From assembly GCA_910575075.1 (NCBI GenBank), contig CAJTCY010000021.1, forward strand, positions 22,889 to 86,888: a stretch of DNA of 64,000 nt, in the 5' to 3' direction. Source of the stretch: Lachnospiraceae bacterium. GTDB lineage: Bacteria; Bacillota; Clostridia; Lachnospirales; Lachnospiraceae. Position 1 is the first letter of the stretch, and the number at the start of each line of letters is the position of its first letter. A program made the translations under genes and the position numbers. This document shows positions 47,371 to 56,556 of this stretch, in pieces. The notes under the pieces are model-generated. The model was given only the letters and a program-made list of their open reading frames with translations, ran no database searches and had not been told where the DNA came from.

Positions 47371-47420
47371 CAATCACTTATCCATGGACAGGCTCTTTCC
47401 TGTGAATGGATAAGTGATTG
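47371..47420 (+). ncRNA. Long leader hairpin upstream of ppdK
   Basis: CAATCACTTATCCAT (47371-47385) pairs perfectly with ATGGATAAGTGATTG (47406-47420); an inner ACAGG / CCTGT extends the stem. No T-run follows, so it is more likely a stable 5'-UTR structure or small RNA than a terminator. Confidence 0.5.
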
Positions 47421-47477
47421 TCAGAACACGGATGAATCACATAATAATTACTATAAGTATTTAGGAGGAATTTTCAA

Positions 47478-50105
47478 ATGGCAAACAAATGGGTTTACCT
47501 CTTTAAAGAGGGAAATGCAAACATGCGTGAGCTTCTTGGTGGAAAAGGTGCAAATCTTGCTGAAATGACCAGCTTGGGTCTTCCGGTGCCACAGGGTTTC
47601 ACTATCACAACAGAGGCTTGTACTCAGTATTATGAGGATGGACGCCAGATCAATGAAGAGATTCAGGGCCAGATTAACGAGTACATTGTAAAAATGGAAG
47701 AGATCACAGGCAAGAAATTTGGAGATACCGAGAATCCGCTTCTGGTGTCAGTTCGTTCTGGTGCAAGAGCTTCTATGCCTGGTATGATGGATACCATTTT
47801 AAATCTGGGCTTGAATGAGACTGTTGTAAACGTAATTGCTGAGAAGTCCAATAATCCTCGTTGGGCTTGGGACTGCTACAGAAGATTTATCCAGATGTAT
47901 TCTGACGTAGTTATGGAAGTTGGCAAGAAGTATTTCGAAGAACTGATTGATAAGATGAAAGCGGACAGAGGCGTTACTCAGGACGTTGAGCTTACTGCAG
48001 AAGATCTGAAAGAGCTTGCTTCTCAGTTTAAAGCTGAGTACAAAGAAAAAATTGGCGAGGATTTCCCAGATGATCCAAAGGAGCAGTTAATGGGAGCAGT
48101 AAAGGCTGTATTCCGTTCTTGGGACAACCCGCGTGCTAATGTTTACCGCCGTGACAATGATATTCCATATTCCTGGGGTACTGCTGTAAATGTACAGAGT
48201 ATGGCATTTGGTAATATGGGTGATGACTGCGGTACAGGTGTTGCATTTACCCGTGACCCGGCTACTGGAGAGAGAAAACTGATGGGTGAGTTCCTTACCA
48301 ATGCACAGGGTGAAGACGTAGTTGCAGGTGTTCGTACTCCTATGCCTATCGCTCAGATGGAAGAGAAATTCCCAGAAGCATTTAAACAGTTTACAGAAGT
48401 TTGTGCAACACTTGAGAATCATTATAGAGATATGCAGGACATGGAGTTTACGGTTGAAAATGAAAAACTTTATATGCTGCAGACACGTAATGGTAAAAGA
48501 ACAGCACAGGCTGCTCTTAAGATTGCCTGTGATTTAGTAGATGAAGGCATGAGAACTGAAGAAGAAGCAGTTGCAATGATTGATCCTCGTAATCTGGATA
48601 CCTTACTGCATCCTCAGTTTGACGCAGCAGCATTGAAGGCTGCAACTCCTGCTGGAAAAGGACTTGGAGCATCTCCGGGAGCAGCTTGCGGTAAGGTTGT
48701 ATTTACAGCAGATGACGCTGTTGCCTGGGCTGAAAAAGGTGAGAAGGTTGTTCTTGTTCGTCTTGAGACCTCTCCAGAGGATATTACAGGTATGAAGGCT
48801 GCTCAGGGTATCCTGACTGTCCGTGGCGGTATGACCAGCCATGCTGCCGTAGTTGCACGTGGTATGGGAACCTGCTGTGTATCTGGATGCGGCGATATTG
48901 CAATGGATGAAGAGAATAAAAAATTCACTTTAGCAGGCAAAGAATATCATGAAGGAGATCCGATCTCTATTGATGGTACTACAGGTAATATTTATGACGG
49001 TCTGATTCCTACCGTAGATGCAACAATTGCCGGCGAGTTTGGAAGAATTATGGCATGGGCTGACAAATACAGAACATTGAAGGTTCGTACCAATGCAGAT
49101 ACTCCTGCTGATGCAAAGAAAGCTCGTGAGCTGGGAGCAGAAGGTATTGGACTTTGCCGTACAGAGCATATGTTCTTTGAGGAAGACAGAATTGCTGCAT
49201 TCCGTGAGATGATCTGTGCTGACACAGTAGAAGAGAGAGAAGCCGCACTGGATAAGATTCTTCCTTATCAGCAGGGTGACTTTGAGAAATTATATGAGGC
49301 TCTGGAAGGCAATCCAGTTACCATCCGTTTCCTGGATCCGCCACTGCATGAGTTCGTTCCTACAGAGGAAGATGACATTAAGAAACTTGCAGATGCACAG
49401 GGCAAATCCGTAGAAGATATCAAAGCATTGATTGATTCTTTACATGAGTTTAACCCAATGATGGGACATCGTGGATGCCGTCTTGCAGTTACTTATCCTG
49501 AAATTGCAAAGATGCAGACCAGTGCAGTGATCCGTGCTGCAATCAATGTAAAGAAGGCTCATGCTGACTGGGCAATCAAGCCGGAAATCATGATCCCATT
49601 GGTTGGCGATATCAAAGAGCTGAAATATGTGAAGAAGGTTGTAGTTGAAACTGCTGACGCAGAGATTGCAGCAGCAGGTGTTGAATTAGAATATGAAGTA
49701 GGTACTATGATCGAGATTCCAAGAGCTGCTCTTACTGCAGATGAGATCGCAAAAGAAGCTGACTTCTTCTGCTTTGGTACCAACGACTTGACACAGATGA
49801 CCTTCGGCTTCTCACGTGATGATGCCGGCAAGTTCTTAGAGGCATATTATGATGCCAAGATCTTTGAGAACGATCCATTTGCAAAGCTTGACCAGACTGG
49901 TGTGGGTAAATTGATGGATACAGCTATTAAATTAGGAAAGCCTGTTAATCCGAATCTCCATATCGGTATCTGCGGCGAACACGGCGGAGATCCTTCTTCC
50001 GTAGAATTCTGCCATAAGATCGGTTTGGATTATGTTTCCTGTTCTCCATTCCGTGTGCCGATTGCCAGATTGGCAGCAGCACAAGCGGCTATATCACAAA
50101 GATAG
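47478..50105 (+). CDS. ppdK: Pyruvate, phosphate dikinase
   Basis: 875 aa, full length. N-terminal nucleotide-binding domain starts 'LLGGKGANLAEMTSLGLPVP'; the swivelling domain has the phospho-His in 'VRGGMTSHAAVVARGMG', and the C-terminal TIM barrel contains 'GIGLCRTEHMFFE', 'FGTNDLTQMTFGFSRDDAG' and the 'GICGEHGGDP' catalytic Cys region. It interconverts PEP, AMP and PPi with pyruvate, ATP and Pi, and is a main glycolytic enzyme in many Clostridia. Codon use is strongly optimised. AGGAGG precedes the ATG. Confidence 0.98.
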   Translation: MANKWVYLFKEGNANMRELLGGKGANLAEMTSLGLPVPQGFTITTEACTQYYEDGRQINEEIQGQINEYIVKMEEITGKKFGDTENPLLVSVRSGARASMPGMMDTILNLGLNETVVNVIAEKSNNPRWAWDCYRRFIQMYSDVVMEVGKKYFEELIDKMKADRGVTQDVELTAEDLKELASQFKAEYKEKIGEDFPDDPKEQLMGAVKAVFRSWDNPRANVYRRDNDIPYSWGTAVNVQSMAFGNMGDDCGTGVAFTRDPATGERKLMGEFLTNAQGEDVVAGVRTPMPIAQMEEKFPEAFKQFTEVCATLENHYRDMQDMEFTVENEKLYMLQTRNGKRTAQAALKIACDLVDEGMRTEEEAVAMIDPRNLDTLLHPQFDAAALKAATPAGKGLGASPGAACGKVVFTADDAVAWAEKGEKVVLVRLETSPEDITGMKAAQGILTVRGGMTSHAAVVARGMGTCCVSGCGDIAMDEENKKFTLAGKEYHEGDPISIDGTTGNIYDGLIPTVDATIAGEFGRIMAWADKYRTLKVRTNADTPADAKKARELGAEGIGLCRTEHMFFEEDRIAAFREMICADTVEEREAALDKILPYQQGDFEKLYEALEGNPVTIRFLDPPLHEFVPTEEDDIKKLADAQGKSVEDIKALIDSLHEFNPMMGHRGCRLAVTYPEIAKMQTSAVIRAAINVKKAHADWAIKPEIMIPLVGDIKELKYVKKVVVETADAEIAAAGVELEYEVGTMIEIPRAALTADEIAKEADFFCFGTNDLTQMTFGFSRDDAGKFLEAYYDAKIFENDPFAKLDQTGVGKLMDTAIKLGKPVNPNLHIGICGEHGGDPSSVEFCHKIGLDYVSCSPFRVPIARLAAAQAAISQR

Positions 50106-50106
50106 G

Positions 50107-50226
50107 CGAAAACCATTTTGGACTTTTACCATAAGTTTTGAGGAGGCACAGGCTTTCCGCAGAGCGAATGGCGGCTATCTTAGAAAAAATCAATGGGAAA
50201 ATTTGACTGTTGATGTTTATATCTAA
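50107..50226 (+). pseudogene. Possible gene remnant downstream of ppdK
   Basis: In one frame this stretch reads as protein-like sequence with no start of its own: KPFWTFTISFEEAQAFRRAN, then GGYLRKNQWENLTVDVYI and stop. The same frame overlaps the ppdK 3' end only as an alternate frame. It may be the C-terminal stub of a lost gene or an accidental frame. Confidence 0.3.
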
Positions 50227-50232
50227 ATAATC

Positions 50233-50273
50233 ATAAGCGTCTCATTAGAAATAGTGGTACGCTTATTTTTTTG
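50233..50273 (+). terminator. Rho-independent terminator after ppdK
   Basis: ATAAGCGT / ACGCTTAT hairpin followed by TTTTTTT. Confidence 0.88.
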
Positions 50274-50295
50274 TTAGGCTTTAGCCTGTTTTTCA

Positions 50296-50345
50296 TTCTA
50301 TAGGAAAGACCTTGCCACGCTAAAGCGTGAAAGTATCTTGCTATT
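50296..50345. repeat. Family C hairpin repeat, copy 3
   Basis: TTCTATAGGAAAGACCTTG, stem CACGCT-AA-AGCGTG, then a decayed right arm (AAGTATCTTGCTATTAGAGAA). It lies between the ppdK terminator and the IS91-like remnant; nothing else is seen in 50346-50411. Confidence 0.65.
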
Positions 50346-50411
50346 AGAGAACAGTTTACCGAACATACGTTAGATAAACTCTTGTAAGGGGACAATGCTA
50401 AGACGACACGG

Positions 50412-50588
50412 TTAGAAAATATAAAAACCTTCTGCACCAGCCTCGTCATTAAACAGGTCATCTTCATTTAAGAAATAGTCCATATCCAGAAGTTCATCTT
50501 CGCTCCTGTGGCGAATGTCCTTAGATGTGAGTCCTTCTGGCGGATGATCGATATATTTTTTGCGTAATTCCCTGATATTAGGTTTCAT
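50412..50588 (-). CDS. Small acidic ORF accompanying an IS91-like element
   Basis: 58 aa from the ATG at 50588 (MKPNIRELRKKYIDHPPEGL), with GGAGGAG 8 nt upstream. The C-terminus is acidic and aromatic (LNEDDLFNDEAGAEGFYIF). It lies directly downstream of the IS91-like transposase on the same strand, separated by about 50 nt, and appears intact although the transposase is broken. I infer that it travels with the element; no function is known to me. Confidence 0.6.
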   Translation of the reverse strand: MKPNIRELRKKYIDHPPEGLTSKDIRHRSEDELLDMDYFLNEDDLFNDEAGAEGFYIF

Positions 50589-50640
50589 GGTTGCATCTCC
50601 TCCTTTTAGAGGATGATAACATAGAATGCGAAAAAAGGAA

Positions 50641-51531
50641 TCATGCAGAAGAACGCTTTCCACGGGATTTGGACATTGCTTTCTCGTATAGTTCTTGGAG
50701 GGATACGCGTTTGTGGTTGCAATAGACCTCTAAAACAGTCATTGTGTGCTTGCAGTCAGGGCATTCTAAAGGATCGTAACCAAAGGAAGTCAAAATAGCA
50801 GTTCTCCATTGATGAAAACTGCGATAGAACCGGTGTTTGCTTTTCGAAATGGCACGGTAAAGTTTGGAATCGATTTTTCGGTGCCTTGCGTATAAGCCGC
50901 CATACCGGATCATTTTAAAATGTTTTTCAGGGATGTGGCGAATCAGCCGCTTGATGAAATCAATTGCAGGAATGGTTTCCTGTATGTATTTGTCATCTTC
51001 ATGGCGGTTGTAGTGGAACGTAACATGATCACCATCATATTTATCGATTCTTGAGGTGGCGATCGCAGGGCGTGCAAGATAGCGCCCGATATATTTAATA
51101 ACTGTTTTGGGGTCACAGAGACGGGGTCTGGCATAAACGTAAAAGCCATGTTTATGGTCAGTGTAACATTTAGATTTTATATTTTTAAAGGATGGTCCAA
51201 GGATAGATTCCATTTCGTTCAGGAGAGTTGTGCGGAAAGCATTGCGGAGAAAATCGTAAGGAAAGTTGTTTGACATGGCGCCAGAATCCGTCATCACTAA
51301 AACCGCCTTCGGAGATCAGGCAGTGGATATGAGGGTTCCATTTGAGGTCCCTGCCAAAAGTGTGTAAAACCATAAGGAAACCGGGGGTGAAGTTTTTTGA
51401 TTTGTTAATCTGCTGAAACATGCGTGAAACAACACTGTTAACGGAGTGGAACAGACAGTTAAGCAGGGACCGGTCCCTGAGGAAGAAGTCACGTAGATTT
51501 TCATCAATGGTAAAAACACAATGGCGGTGAT
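50641..51531 (-). pseudogene. IS91-family transposase, frameshifted and 5'-truncated
   Basis: Read from 51531 leftwards, the protein is RHCVFTIDENLRDFFLRDRS, then 'HTFGRDLKWNPHIHCLISEGG' (the HxH-type Y1/Y2 Rep motif region), then after a frameshift near 51260-51273 it continues 'DFLRNAFRTTLLNEMES' to the zinc-like 'CPDCKHTM' end. The conserved 'YIGRYLARPAIATSRI' and 'HEDDKYIQETIP' segments identify the IS91/IS801 HUH group (rolling-circle transposition). The N-terminal zinc finger is missing because an IS1182-like gene begins at 51535. Two lesions make it inactive. Confidence 0.85.
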
Positions 51532-51534
51532 TTT

Positions 51535-52463
51535 ATGTTAGTGCAGCAGCAAAAAATGATTTTAAGCTCATATATGGAAATATACGAATTAGTTGTTCCT
51601 AAAGACAATCTTCTTAGAAAAATCAAAGAATTAGTAGATTTTGAATTTATATACAATGAATTAATAGATAAATATTGCCTGGACAATGGGCGTAATGCCA
51701 TACCGCCAATCCGGATGTTCAAATATCTGTTATTAAAGGTAATTTTTGACTTATCAGATGTCGATGTCGTTGAACGCTCTAAATATGATATGTCATTTAA
51801 ATACTTCCTGGATATGGCGCCAGAAGAAGGGGTTATCAATGCCAGTTCCCTGACAAAGTTCCGTAAAATGCATTTAAAAGACATGGAACTTTTGGATATG
51901 CTGATATCAAAGACCGTAACGATTGCTATTGAAAAAGGAATCCTGAAATCAAAATCCATCATAGTAGATGCAACACATACAAAATCCAGATACAACAGCA
52001 AAACTCCACAAGCCGCATTACAGGAACAGTCTAAAAAACTCCGTAAGGCAGTCTATGAAATAGATGAATCAGTGAAAGAAAAATTCCCGGAAAAGAATAC
52101 CGAAGACTCATTGGAAAAGGAATTAGATTACTGCCAGAAACTGATTGAAGTAATTGAAACAGATAAAATCCTGATGGGTTACCCTAAAGTTTCAGAGAAA
52201 GCAAACCTGCTGAAAGAAGCAGTTCAGGATGATTTCGCACATCTTCAGACTCAGTGGATACAGATGCTAAAACAGGGCATAAAACAGCAGATACTTCTTT
52301 CTTTGGTTATAAGACACATATAGCTATGGCAGAAGAAAGGATTATCACAGCGGCGGTTATAACCAGTGGAGAAAAAACAGATGGAAAAGAACTGGATGGG
52401 CTGGTTAAGAAAACCCGCCAGGCAGGGATGGAAGCAGAAAACGTCATTGGTGATAAAGCATGA
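51535..52463 (+). pseudogene. IS1182-family transposase, frameshifted and 3'-truncated
   Basis: It starts MLVQQQKMILSSYMEIYELV and shows the DUF772-type N-terminus (YLLLKVIFDLSDVDVVERSK, FRKMHL) and first DDE strand 'SKSIIVDATHTKSRYN'. The frame breaks near 52250 and resumes one frame over as 'DTDAKTGHKTADTSFFGYKTHIAMAEERIIT', then stops at 52463 in 'VIGDKA', before the last catalytic Glu region. No terminal inverted repeats were found. It abuts the truncated IS91-like gene, suggesting insertion and later deletion. The 52464-52671 stretch beyond it is non-coding with one CTATCAGGCAAA / TTTGCCTGATAG hairpin. Confidence 0.85.
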
Positions 52464-52586
52464 ATGATGCTCGGCCAAAGTGACCGGTAATTAGTAAAGC
52501 ACTGAAAATCTGAAATACTATATGCAGTGCCAGTGGAGCCTTGTGTGAGGAATGGCTGGCACGTTCGGAGAGATGAAGTGACATAC

Positions 52587-52620
52587 TATCAGGCAAAAGT
52601 GGCAGAGTTTGCCTGATAGC
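52587..52620. other. Perfect hairpin downstream of the sensor kinase
   Basis: CTATCAGGCAAA / TTTGCCTGATAG around AGTGGCAGAG. It lies beyond the 3' end of the minus-strand kinase gene and may end its transcript, but the T-run is poor. Confidence 0.45.
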
Positions 52621-52671
52621 ACCGGTTTTCCCGTGAATGTACAAGGTGATAAAATGAGTAAATACAGACAA

Positions 52672-53973
52672 CTATTCTGCATTGCTCCACGGTATGATAA
52701 TAGTAAATCTACAGCCGCCGCCAGGTGTATCGTTAAGACATATTTTCCCGTCAAGGAGTGAAACCAGTTCCCCGGCAATGCTTAGGCCTAATCCGTAGTG
52801 GTCTTTTTTGGCGCGGGATTTATCGCACCGGTAAAAACGGTCGAAGATATGCTTCTTATCTTCCGCACTGATTCCGATACCATGATCCGTGATGCTGATG
52901 ACCAAATGATTCTTTTTGATGGAAGCATCCAGCAAAATAGAAGATTGTTCCGGAGAGTAAGTAATTGCGTTGTCAAGAAAAATGCTGATGATCTGGTTCA
53001 GCCGGTCTTTATCCGTGTAAAGAGGGGGAAAGCATTCTTCTGGCATCCTTATCTGCAGGTCAATTGACTTCTGGTTACAGATTATCTCAAACTTTTCATA
53101 CAGGTTGATGAGTAAAGTATCTACGTTTGTTTTTGATTTATGGAATATCCAGTTCCCGGTATCAATGGAGGAAAGCAGCAGTAGGTCATGGATCAGCCTT
53201 GTCATGCGGGATATTTCAGTTTCCATGAGGGTGACATGGTTTTTTATGTCTGCCGTACATCCGGGGGAAGTTTCAATGACATCAGTTGTAGATAGTAAGA
53301 CAGCCAGAGGTGCCTTTAATTCGTGGGATACGGCGGCAATAAAATCTTTCTGTCCCTGCATGGCTTTTTCGGTAGGTTTCATTGCCTGCCTGATGATCAG
53401 GATTGATATAAACAGGACAGCAATGAGGATCATGAGCCATATCAGAAAATAATGCGTGATTGTGGAGGAAAAAGCAGCTATTCCGCTTTTTTCCTTCACA
53501 ATTGCGAGATTCAGGTATCCGGTATCTGTATAAATGGAACAGAGTATACCATAATATGTTCTTCCATTTTCAGAGCGGAATGTATGGATCCCGGTCTGGG
53601 TGCTGCAGCCGGATTCATTGCTGTCAGTAGCGCTGTCAGTGGCCTCTAAGGATTTCAATGTCTCCAAAAAGGAATCTATCGTTTCTGCCGTACCTTTTGC
53701 ATCAGTGCTTTCATAGAGAAGTTCATTTGGTTCTGTGAATAAGCGGAAAGAATAACCGTATTTCTTTTCACATATCATTAAATTTTCCGCATAGTTTGTA
53801 GAACTTTCAAAGAGCAGAACGAGGTTGGTGGCCTGCCTGTTCACAAAGTCCAGCTCCGCATTCTGCATGGTTTCTATATTCTTGGAAGCCAGCAGGAAAA
53901 ATACGATTGTAAAGACCAGCATAATGCTGCTGGCCAAAAGGAAATACAGTTTCCGCTTAAGGTTTCTTATCAT
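52672..53973 (-). CDS. Two-component sensor histidine kinase
   Basis: 433 aa from the ATG at 53973 (MIRNLKRKLYFLLASSIML), with GGAGG 8 nt ahead and a 17-nt overlap with the response regulator. Two membrane helices (about 9-29 and 174-195) flank a 145-residue extracellular sensor. The HisKA box is 'FIAAVSHELKAPLAVLL' with His217; the ATPase domain has the N box 'SIFLDNAITYS', G1 'ITDHGIGISAEDKKHIFDRF' and G2 'DHYGLGLSIA'. It probably senses an envelope signal and controls the divergent lipoprotein/ABC cluster. Confidence 0.93.
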   Translation of the reverse strand: MIRNLKRKLYFLLASSIMLVFTIVFFLLASKNIETMQNAELDFVNRQATNLVLLFESSTNYAENLMICEKKYGYSFRLFTEPNELLYESTDAKGTAETIDSFLETLKSLEATDSATDSNESGCSTQTGIHTFRSENGRTYYGILCSIYTDTGYLNLAIVKEKSGIAAFSSTITHYFLIWLMILIAVLFISILIIRQAMKPTEKAMQGQKDFIAAVSHELKAPLAVLLSTTDVIETSPGCTADIKNHVTLMETEISRMTRLIHDLLLLSSIDTGNWIFHKSKTNVDTLLINLYEKFEIICNQKSIDLQIRMPEECFPPLYTDKDRLNQIISIFLDNAITYSPEQSSILLDASIKKNHLVISITDHGIGISAEDKKHIFDRFYRCDKSRAKKDHYGLGLSIAGELVSLLDGKICLNDTPGGGCRFTIIIPWSNAE

Positions 53974-54667
53974 GGCAGACCTCCAGTAAATACCCTGAAC
54001 CATAGGACGTTGTAATGTTACAGCCGCTGCCCAGGGCCCGCAGGCGCTTGCGGAGGAAATATACATAGTTATCGACGTTGCTCAGTTCTATCGGTGCATC
54101 TGTTTCCCATGCTTTCTGCATGAGCTGTTCACGGGTAAGGATAGTATCCGGCTTTTCCAAAAACGCGCACAGCAAGAGGAATTCCTTGGGGGTGAGCGCC
54201 ACCTCATTTTCCCTGCAGGATAATTCCTTTCTGCCGAGGTTCAGGGACAGGTCGTGGTACTGCAGGGTACTCTTTTCCGATATGACTGTCGGCCTGCGTG
54301 TCAGGGCCCGGATGCGGGCAGACAGTTCAGGGACATGGAATGGCTTCACCAGATAATCATCCGCTCCGTTGTCCAGTCCGTCTATCTTATCATTCAGCTC
54401 TGACATTCCGGTAATGATGATTACAGGAATGGATATTTGTTTTTTCCGCATGGCCTTAATGATGGTCATTCCGTCGATGACTGGAAGCATACGGTCTATA
54501 ATGGCAAGAGCATAACTGTTATCTGGATTGAGCGCATAAATCATTCCATCTTCACCACTCGTGTAGGCATCAACGACATAATTTTCTTTTGTAAGCTGCA
54601 ACTTGATTAAGTTGCAGAGATTTTGGTCATCTTCAATTAACAGTATCTTCAATTTTCCATCTCCCAT
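53957..54667 (-). CDS. OmpR-family response regulator
   Basis: 236 aa. Receiver domain with acidic pair in 'LLIEDDQNL', phospho-acceptor Asp58 in 'LAIIDRMLPVIDG' and Lys in 'DDYLVKPFHVPEL'; the winged-helix output domain has 'EVALTPKEFLLLCAFLEKPD' and 'NVDNYVYFLRKRLRALG'. It precedes the kinase in the operon. The 155-nt divergent gap to the lipoprotein gene is AT-rich and contains repeated TTCTT-GAA-like words that could be its binding sites (inference only). Confidence 0.93.
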   Translation of the reverse strand: MGDGKLKILLIEDDQNLCNLIKLQLTKENYVVDAYTSGEDGMIYALNPDNSYALAIIDRMLPVIDGMTIIKAMRKKQISIPVIIITGMSELNDKIDGLDNGADDYLVKPFHVPELSARIRALTRRPTVISEKSTLQYHDLSLNLGRKELSCRENEVALTPKEFLLLCAFLEKPDTILTREQLMQKAWETDAPIELSNVDNYVYFLRKRLRALGSGCNITTSYGSGYLLEVCHDKKP

Positions 54668-54822
54668 CCATATGTTTTATACAATAGTATAGCAATCAAT
54701 TATCGAAAAATCTCCTAAAAAATTCTTGAAATTTAAGTTTTTCTTTGAAGATTTTTAGAGAAGTTTTTTGCTATTCTTATGACATGACAAGTAAGTCAAA
54801 TAAATCAAAGTGAGGTAAAAAC

Positions 54823-55356
54823 ATGAAAACAATGTGGAAAAAAGCAATCGGGATCATCTGTGCAGGTGGATTGCTGGATATGTGTCTGGCAGGGTGCGGC
54901 AAAGACGCAGCAGGCAGTCCGGAGATACCAACGCAGGAAATACAGCAGAACAATGTGGTGGACGGTGCACAGGCAAATAATAATGCGGCAGATGACGAGG
55001 CATCCGCCAATAGGGGTGACGGGGCCTTTTTGTATGGAGCAAACCTGCAAGGGACAGTTGTGGAGTTTTCCGAAACAGGATTTACTTTATCTCCGGCAAG
55101 TACGGAAGCAGATGGTAAGGTATTAGCAGAGGCAGCTCCTGGATCAGAAAGTGATGAAGATAATATCCAGATTACCTATACGGACGATACAGTCTTCCAG
55201 ATTGTATATTTCAGCACGAGTTCACAGTCAGAGGTATCAAGGGAGGACACGGATAAGGAAAGTGTTAAAAAAAGAACCAGTGTCGCTATATTTGGTTCTT
55301 GCCAGGATACTCATCATTGGACGGCAGATAAAATTCTGATTATCAGGTGGCAGTGA
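54823..55356 (+). CDS. Small lipoprotein of the ABC exporter cluster
   Basis: 177 aa with a lipoprotein signal (MKTMWKKAIGIICAGGLL, then LAGC lipobox, Cys about 26). After a Gln/Asn/Ala-rich linker there is a compact domain with 'GANLQGTVVEFSETGFTLSP' and 'IQITYTDDTVFQIVYFSTSS'. I do not recognise a named family. It lies 11 nt before the first permease gene and is divergent from the two-component system, so it likely helps the transporter outside the membrane, for instance in peptide sensing or binding. Start preceded by GTGAGGTAAAA. Confidence 0.75.
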   Translation: MKTMWKKAIGIICAGGLLDMCLAGCGKDAAGSPEIPTQEIQQNNVVDGAQANNNAADDEASANRGDGAFLYGANLQGTVVEFSETGFTLSPASTEADGKVLAEAAPGSESDEDNIQITYTDDTVFQIVYFSTSSQSEVSREDTDKESVKKRTSVAIFGSCQDTHHWTADKILIIRWQ

Positions 55357-55367
55357 CAGGAGGGCTT

Positions 55368-56555
55368 ATGAATTATTTACAAAGAGCTTTCTGTTATATC
55401 AGTAGAAAAAGACTCAAGTCTTTATTATTGTTCATGATTTTTATGGTGGTTAATTGCATGGTGCTGGGCATATTGGGGATACAAAGTGCATCAGAAGAAG
55501 CGATGAAAGACTTACGTAGTAATACAGAAAGCAAGGTAATATTGGAGAGCCGGCAGGGAGAAGGACAGCAAGCTGTCCGGCAGTTTACTGAAGATGATGT
55601 ACAGGAGATTTTGGAAACACCCAATATAAATTGGATAAACCGTATGTGGTCAGAGCAGACAGGAATCCCGGAGCTGACACCAGTTATAGTGGATGAACAA
55701 TCAGACCAGACATTTACAATCCATTTACAGAATCGGGTTGATAAGGACAGTGCCTTTGAAGAACAAATATACCGTCTCGTTGAAGGAGACTTTCCTTCAG
55801 CTGGTAATGAGATTGTTATAAACAAGCTATTGGCTGACCAAAACGGGTTACAAGTTGGGGATGATATTCAGGGAATTTACAGGATAACGGGGATATTTTT
55901 GTCTGGAACAGAGAGACAGCAGACAGAAAAGGTTGCCACGGTAAACAGAATTGAAAATCAGATTTATATAATGGCAGACGAAAACCTGTCTGAAAGCTGC
56001 AAAGGTTATACAAAGGTTATCTGTTATGTGAAAGAACCGGAGAAACTGGATGAACTGGTCGGGGCATTCGATGAGAGGTATAGTGAGAAGGCTTATGTTA
56101 AAGCAAATGACCATACCTATCAAAAAATGAGGATTTCCATTGAGCAAACAGGCAGAATTACCATGTTTGTTCTGGTCATCACCCTTATAACGGGCTGTTC
56201 GGTAACAGGACTGCTTTTGTCCATGTGGATGCGGGGGCGCAAGACAGAAATTGCTGTATATGTAAGTCTTGGATTAGAAAAGAGCGATCTGTTCAAGCAG
56301 GCTGTGGCGGAAGGACTGGCACTGTATATTATTTCGTTTGTCTTTTCAGGAATCCTGACATACAGCCTGCTGCCAAAGCTCAACAGCAGCTTAGGGATAT
56401 CAGAAGGCACTGGCGGAAGCTGGAAGGCAGATTATGCAGGAAGTCTGCTAATTTTAGGATATGGCGTGTGCGTGATTATGTTATTGATAGTAATTGCCAT
56501 GTTCCCATATCTGAAAAAGCATCCGAAAGAAATTTTGTCGGAAATGGAGGGATAA
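55368..56555 (+). CDS. ABC transporter permease, FtsX/MacB type (first)
   Basis: 395 aa from the ATG at 55368 (MNYLQRAFCYISRKRLKS), preceded by ACAGGAGGGC. One N-terminal helix ('LLLFMIFMVVNCMVLGILG'), a large extracellular domain with MacB-like strands ('EGDFPSAGNEIVINKLLADQ', 'NGLQVGDDIQG'), and three C-terminal helices typical of FtsX permeases, with 'GRKTEIAVYVSLGLEKSDLF' between the first two. It probably pairs with the next permease and the ATPase to handle peptides or other envelope-active compounds. Confidence 0.9.
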   Translation: MNYLQRAFCYISRKRLKSLLLFMIFMVVNCMVLGILGIQSASEEAMKDLRSNTESKVILESRQGEGQQAVRQFTEDDVQEILETPNINWINRMWSEQTGIPELTPVIVDEQSDQTFTIHLQNRVDKDSAFEEQIYRLVEGDFPSAGNEIVINKLLADQNGLQVGDDIQGIYRITGIFLSGTERQQTEKVATVNRIENQIYIMADENLSESCKGYTKVICYVKEPEKLDELVGAFDERYSEKAYVKANDHTYQKMRISIEQTGRITMFVLVITLITGCSVTGLLLSMWMRGRKTEIAVYVSLGLEKSDLFKQAVAEGLALYIISFVFSGILTYSLLPKLNSSLGISEGTGGSWKADYAGSLLILGYGVCVIMLLIVIAMFPYLKKHPKEILSEMEG

Positions 56556-56556
56556 C

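Noticed and set aside
52530..52580. Group II intron domain V-like hairpin after the IS1182-like remnant
   Set aside because: The pairing (GTGCCAG/CTGGCAC) does not reproduce the domain V catalytic triad, tetraloop and bulge.
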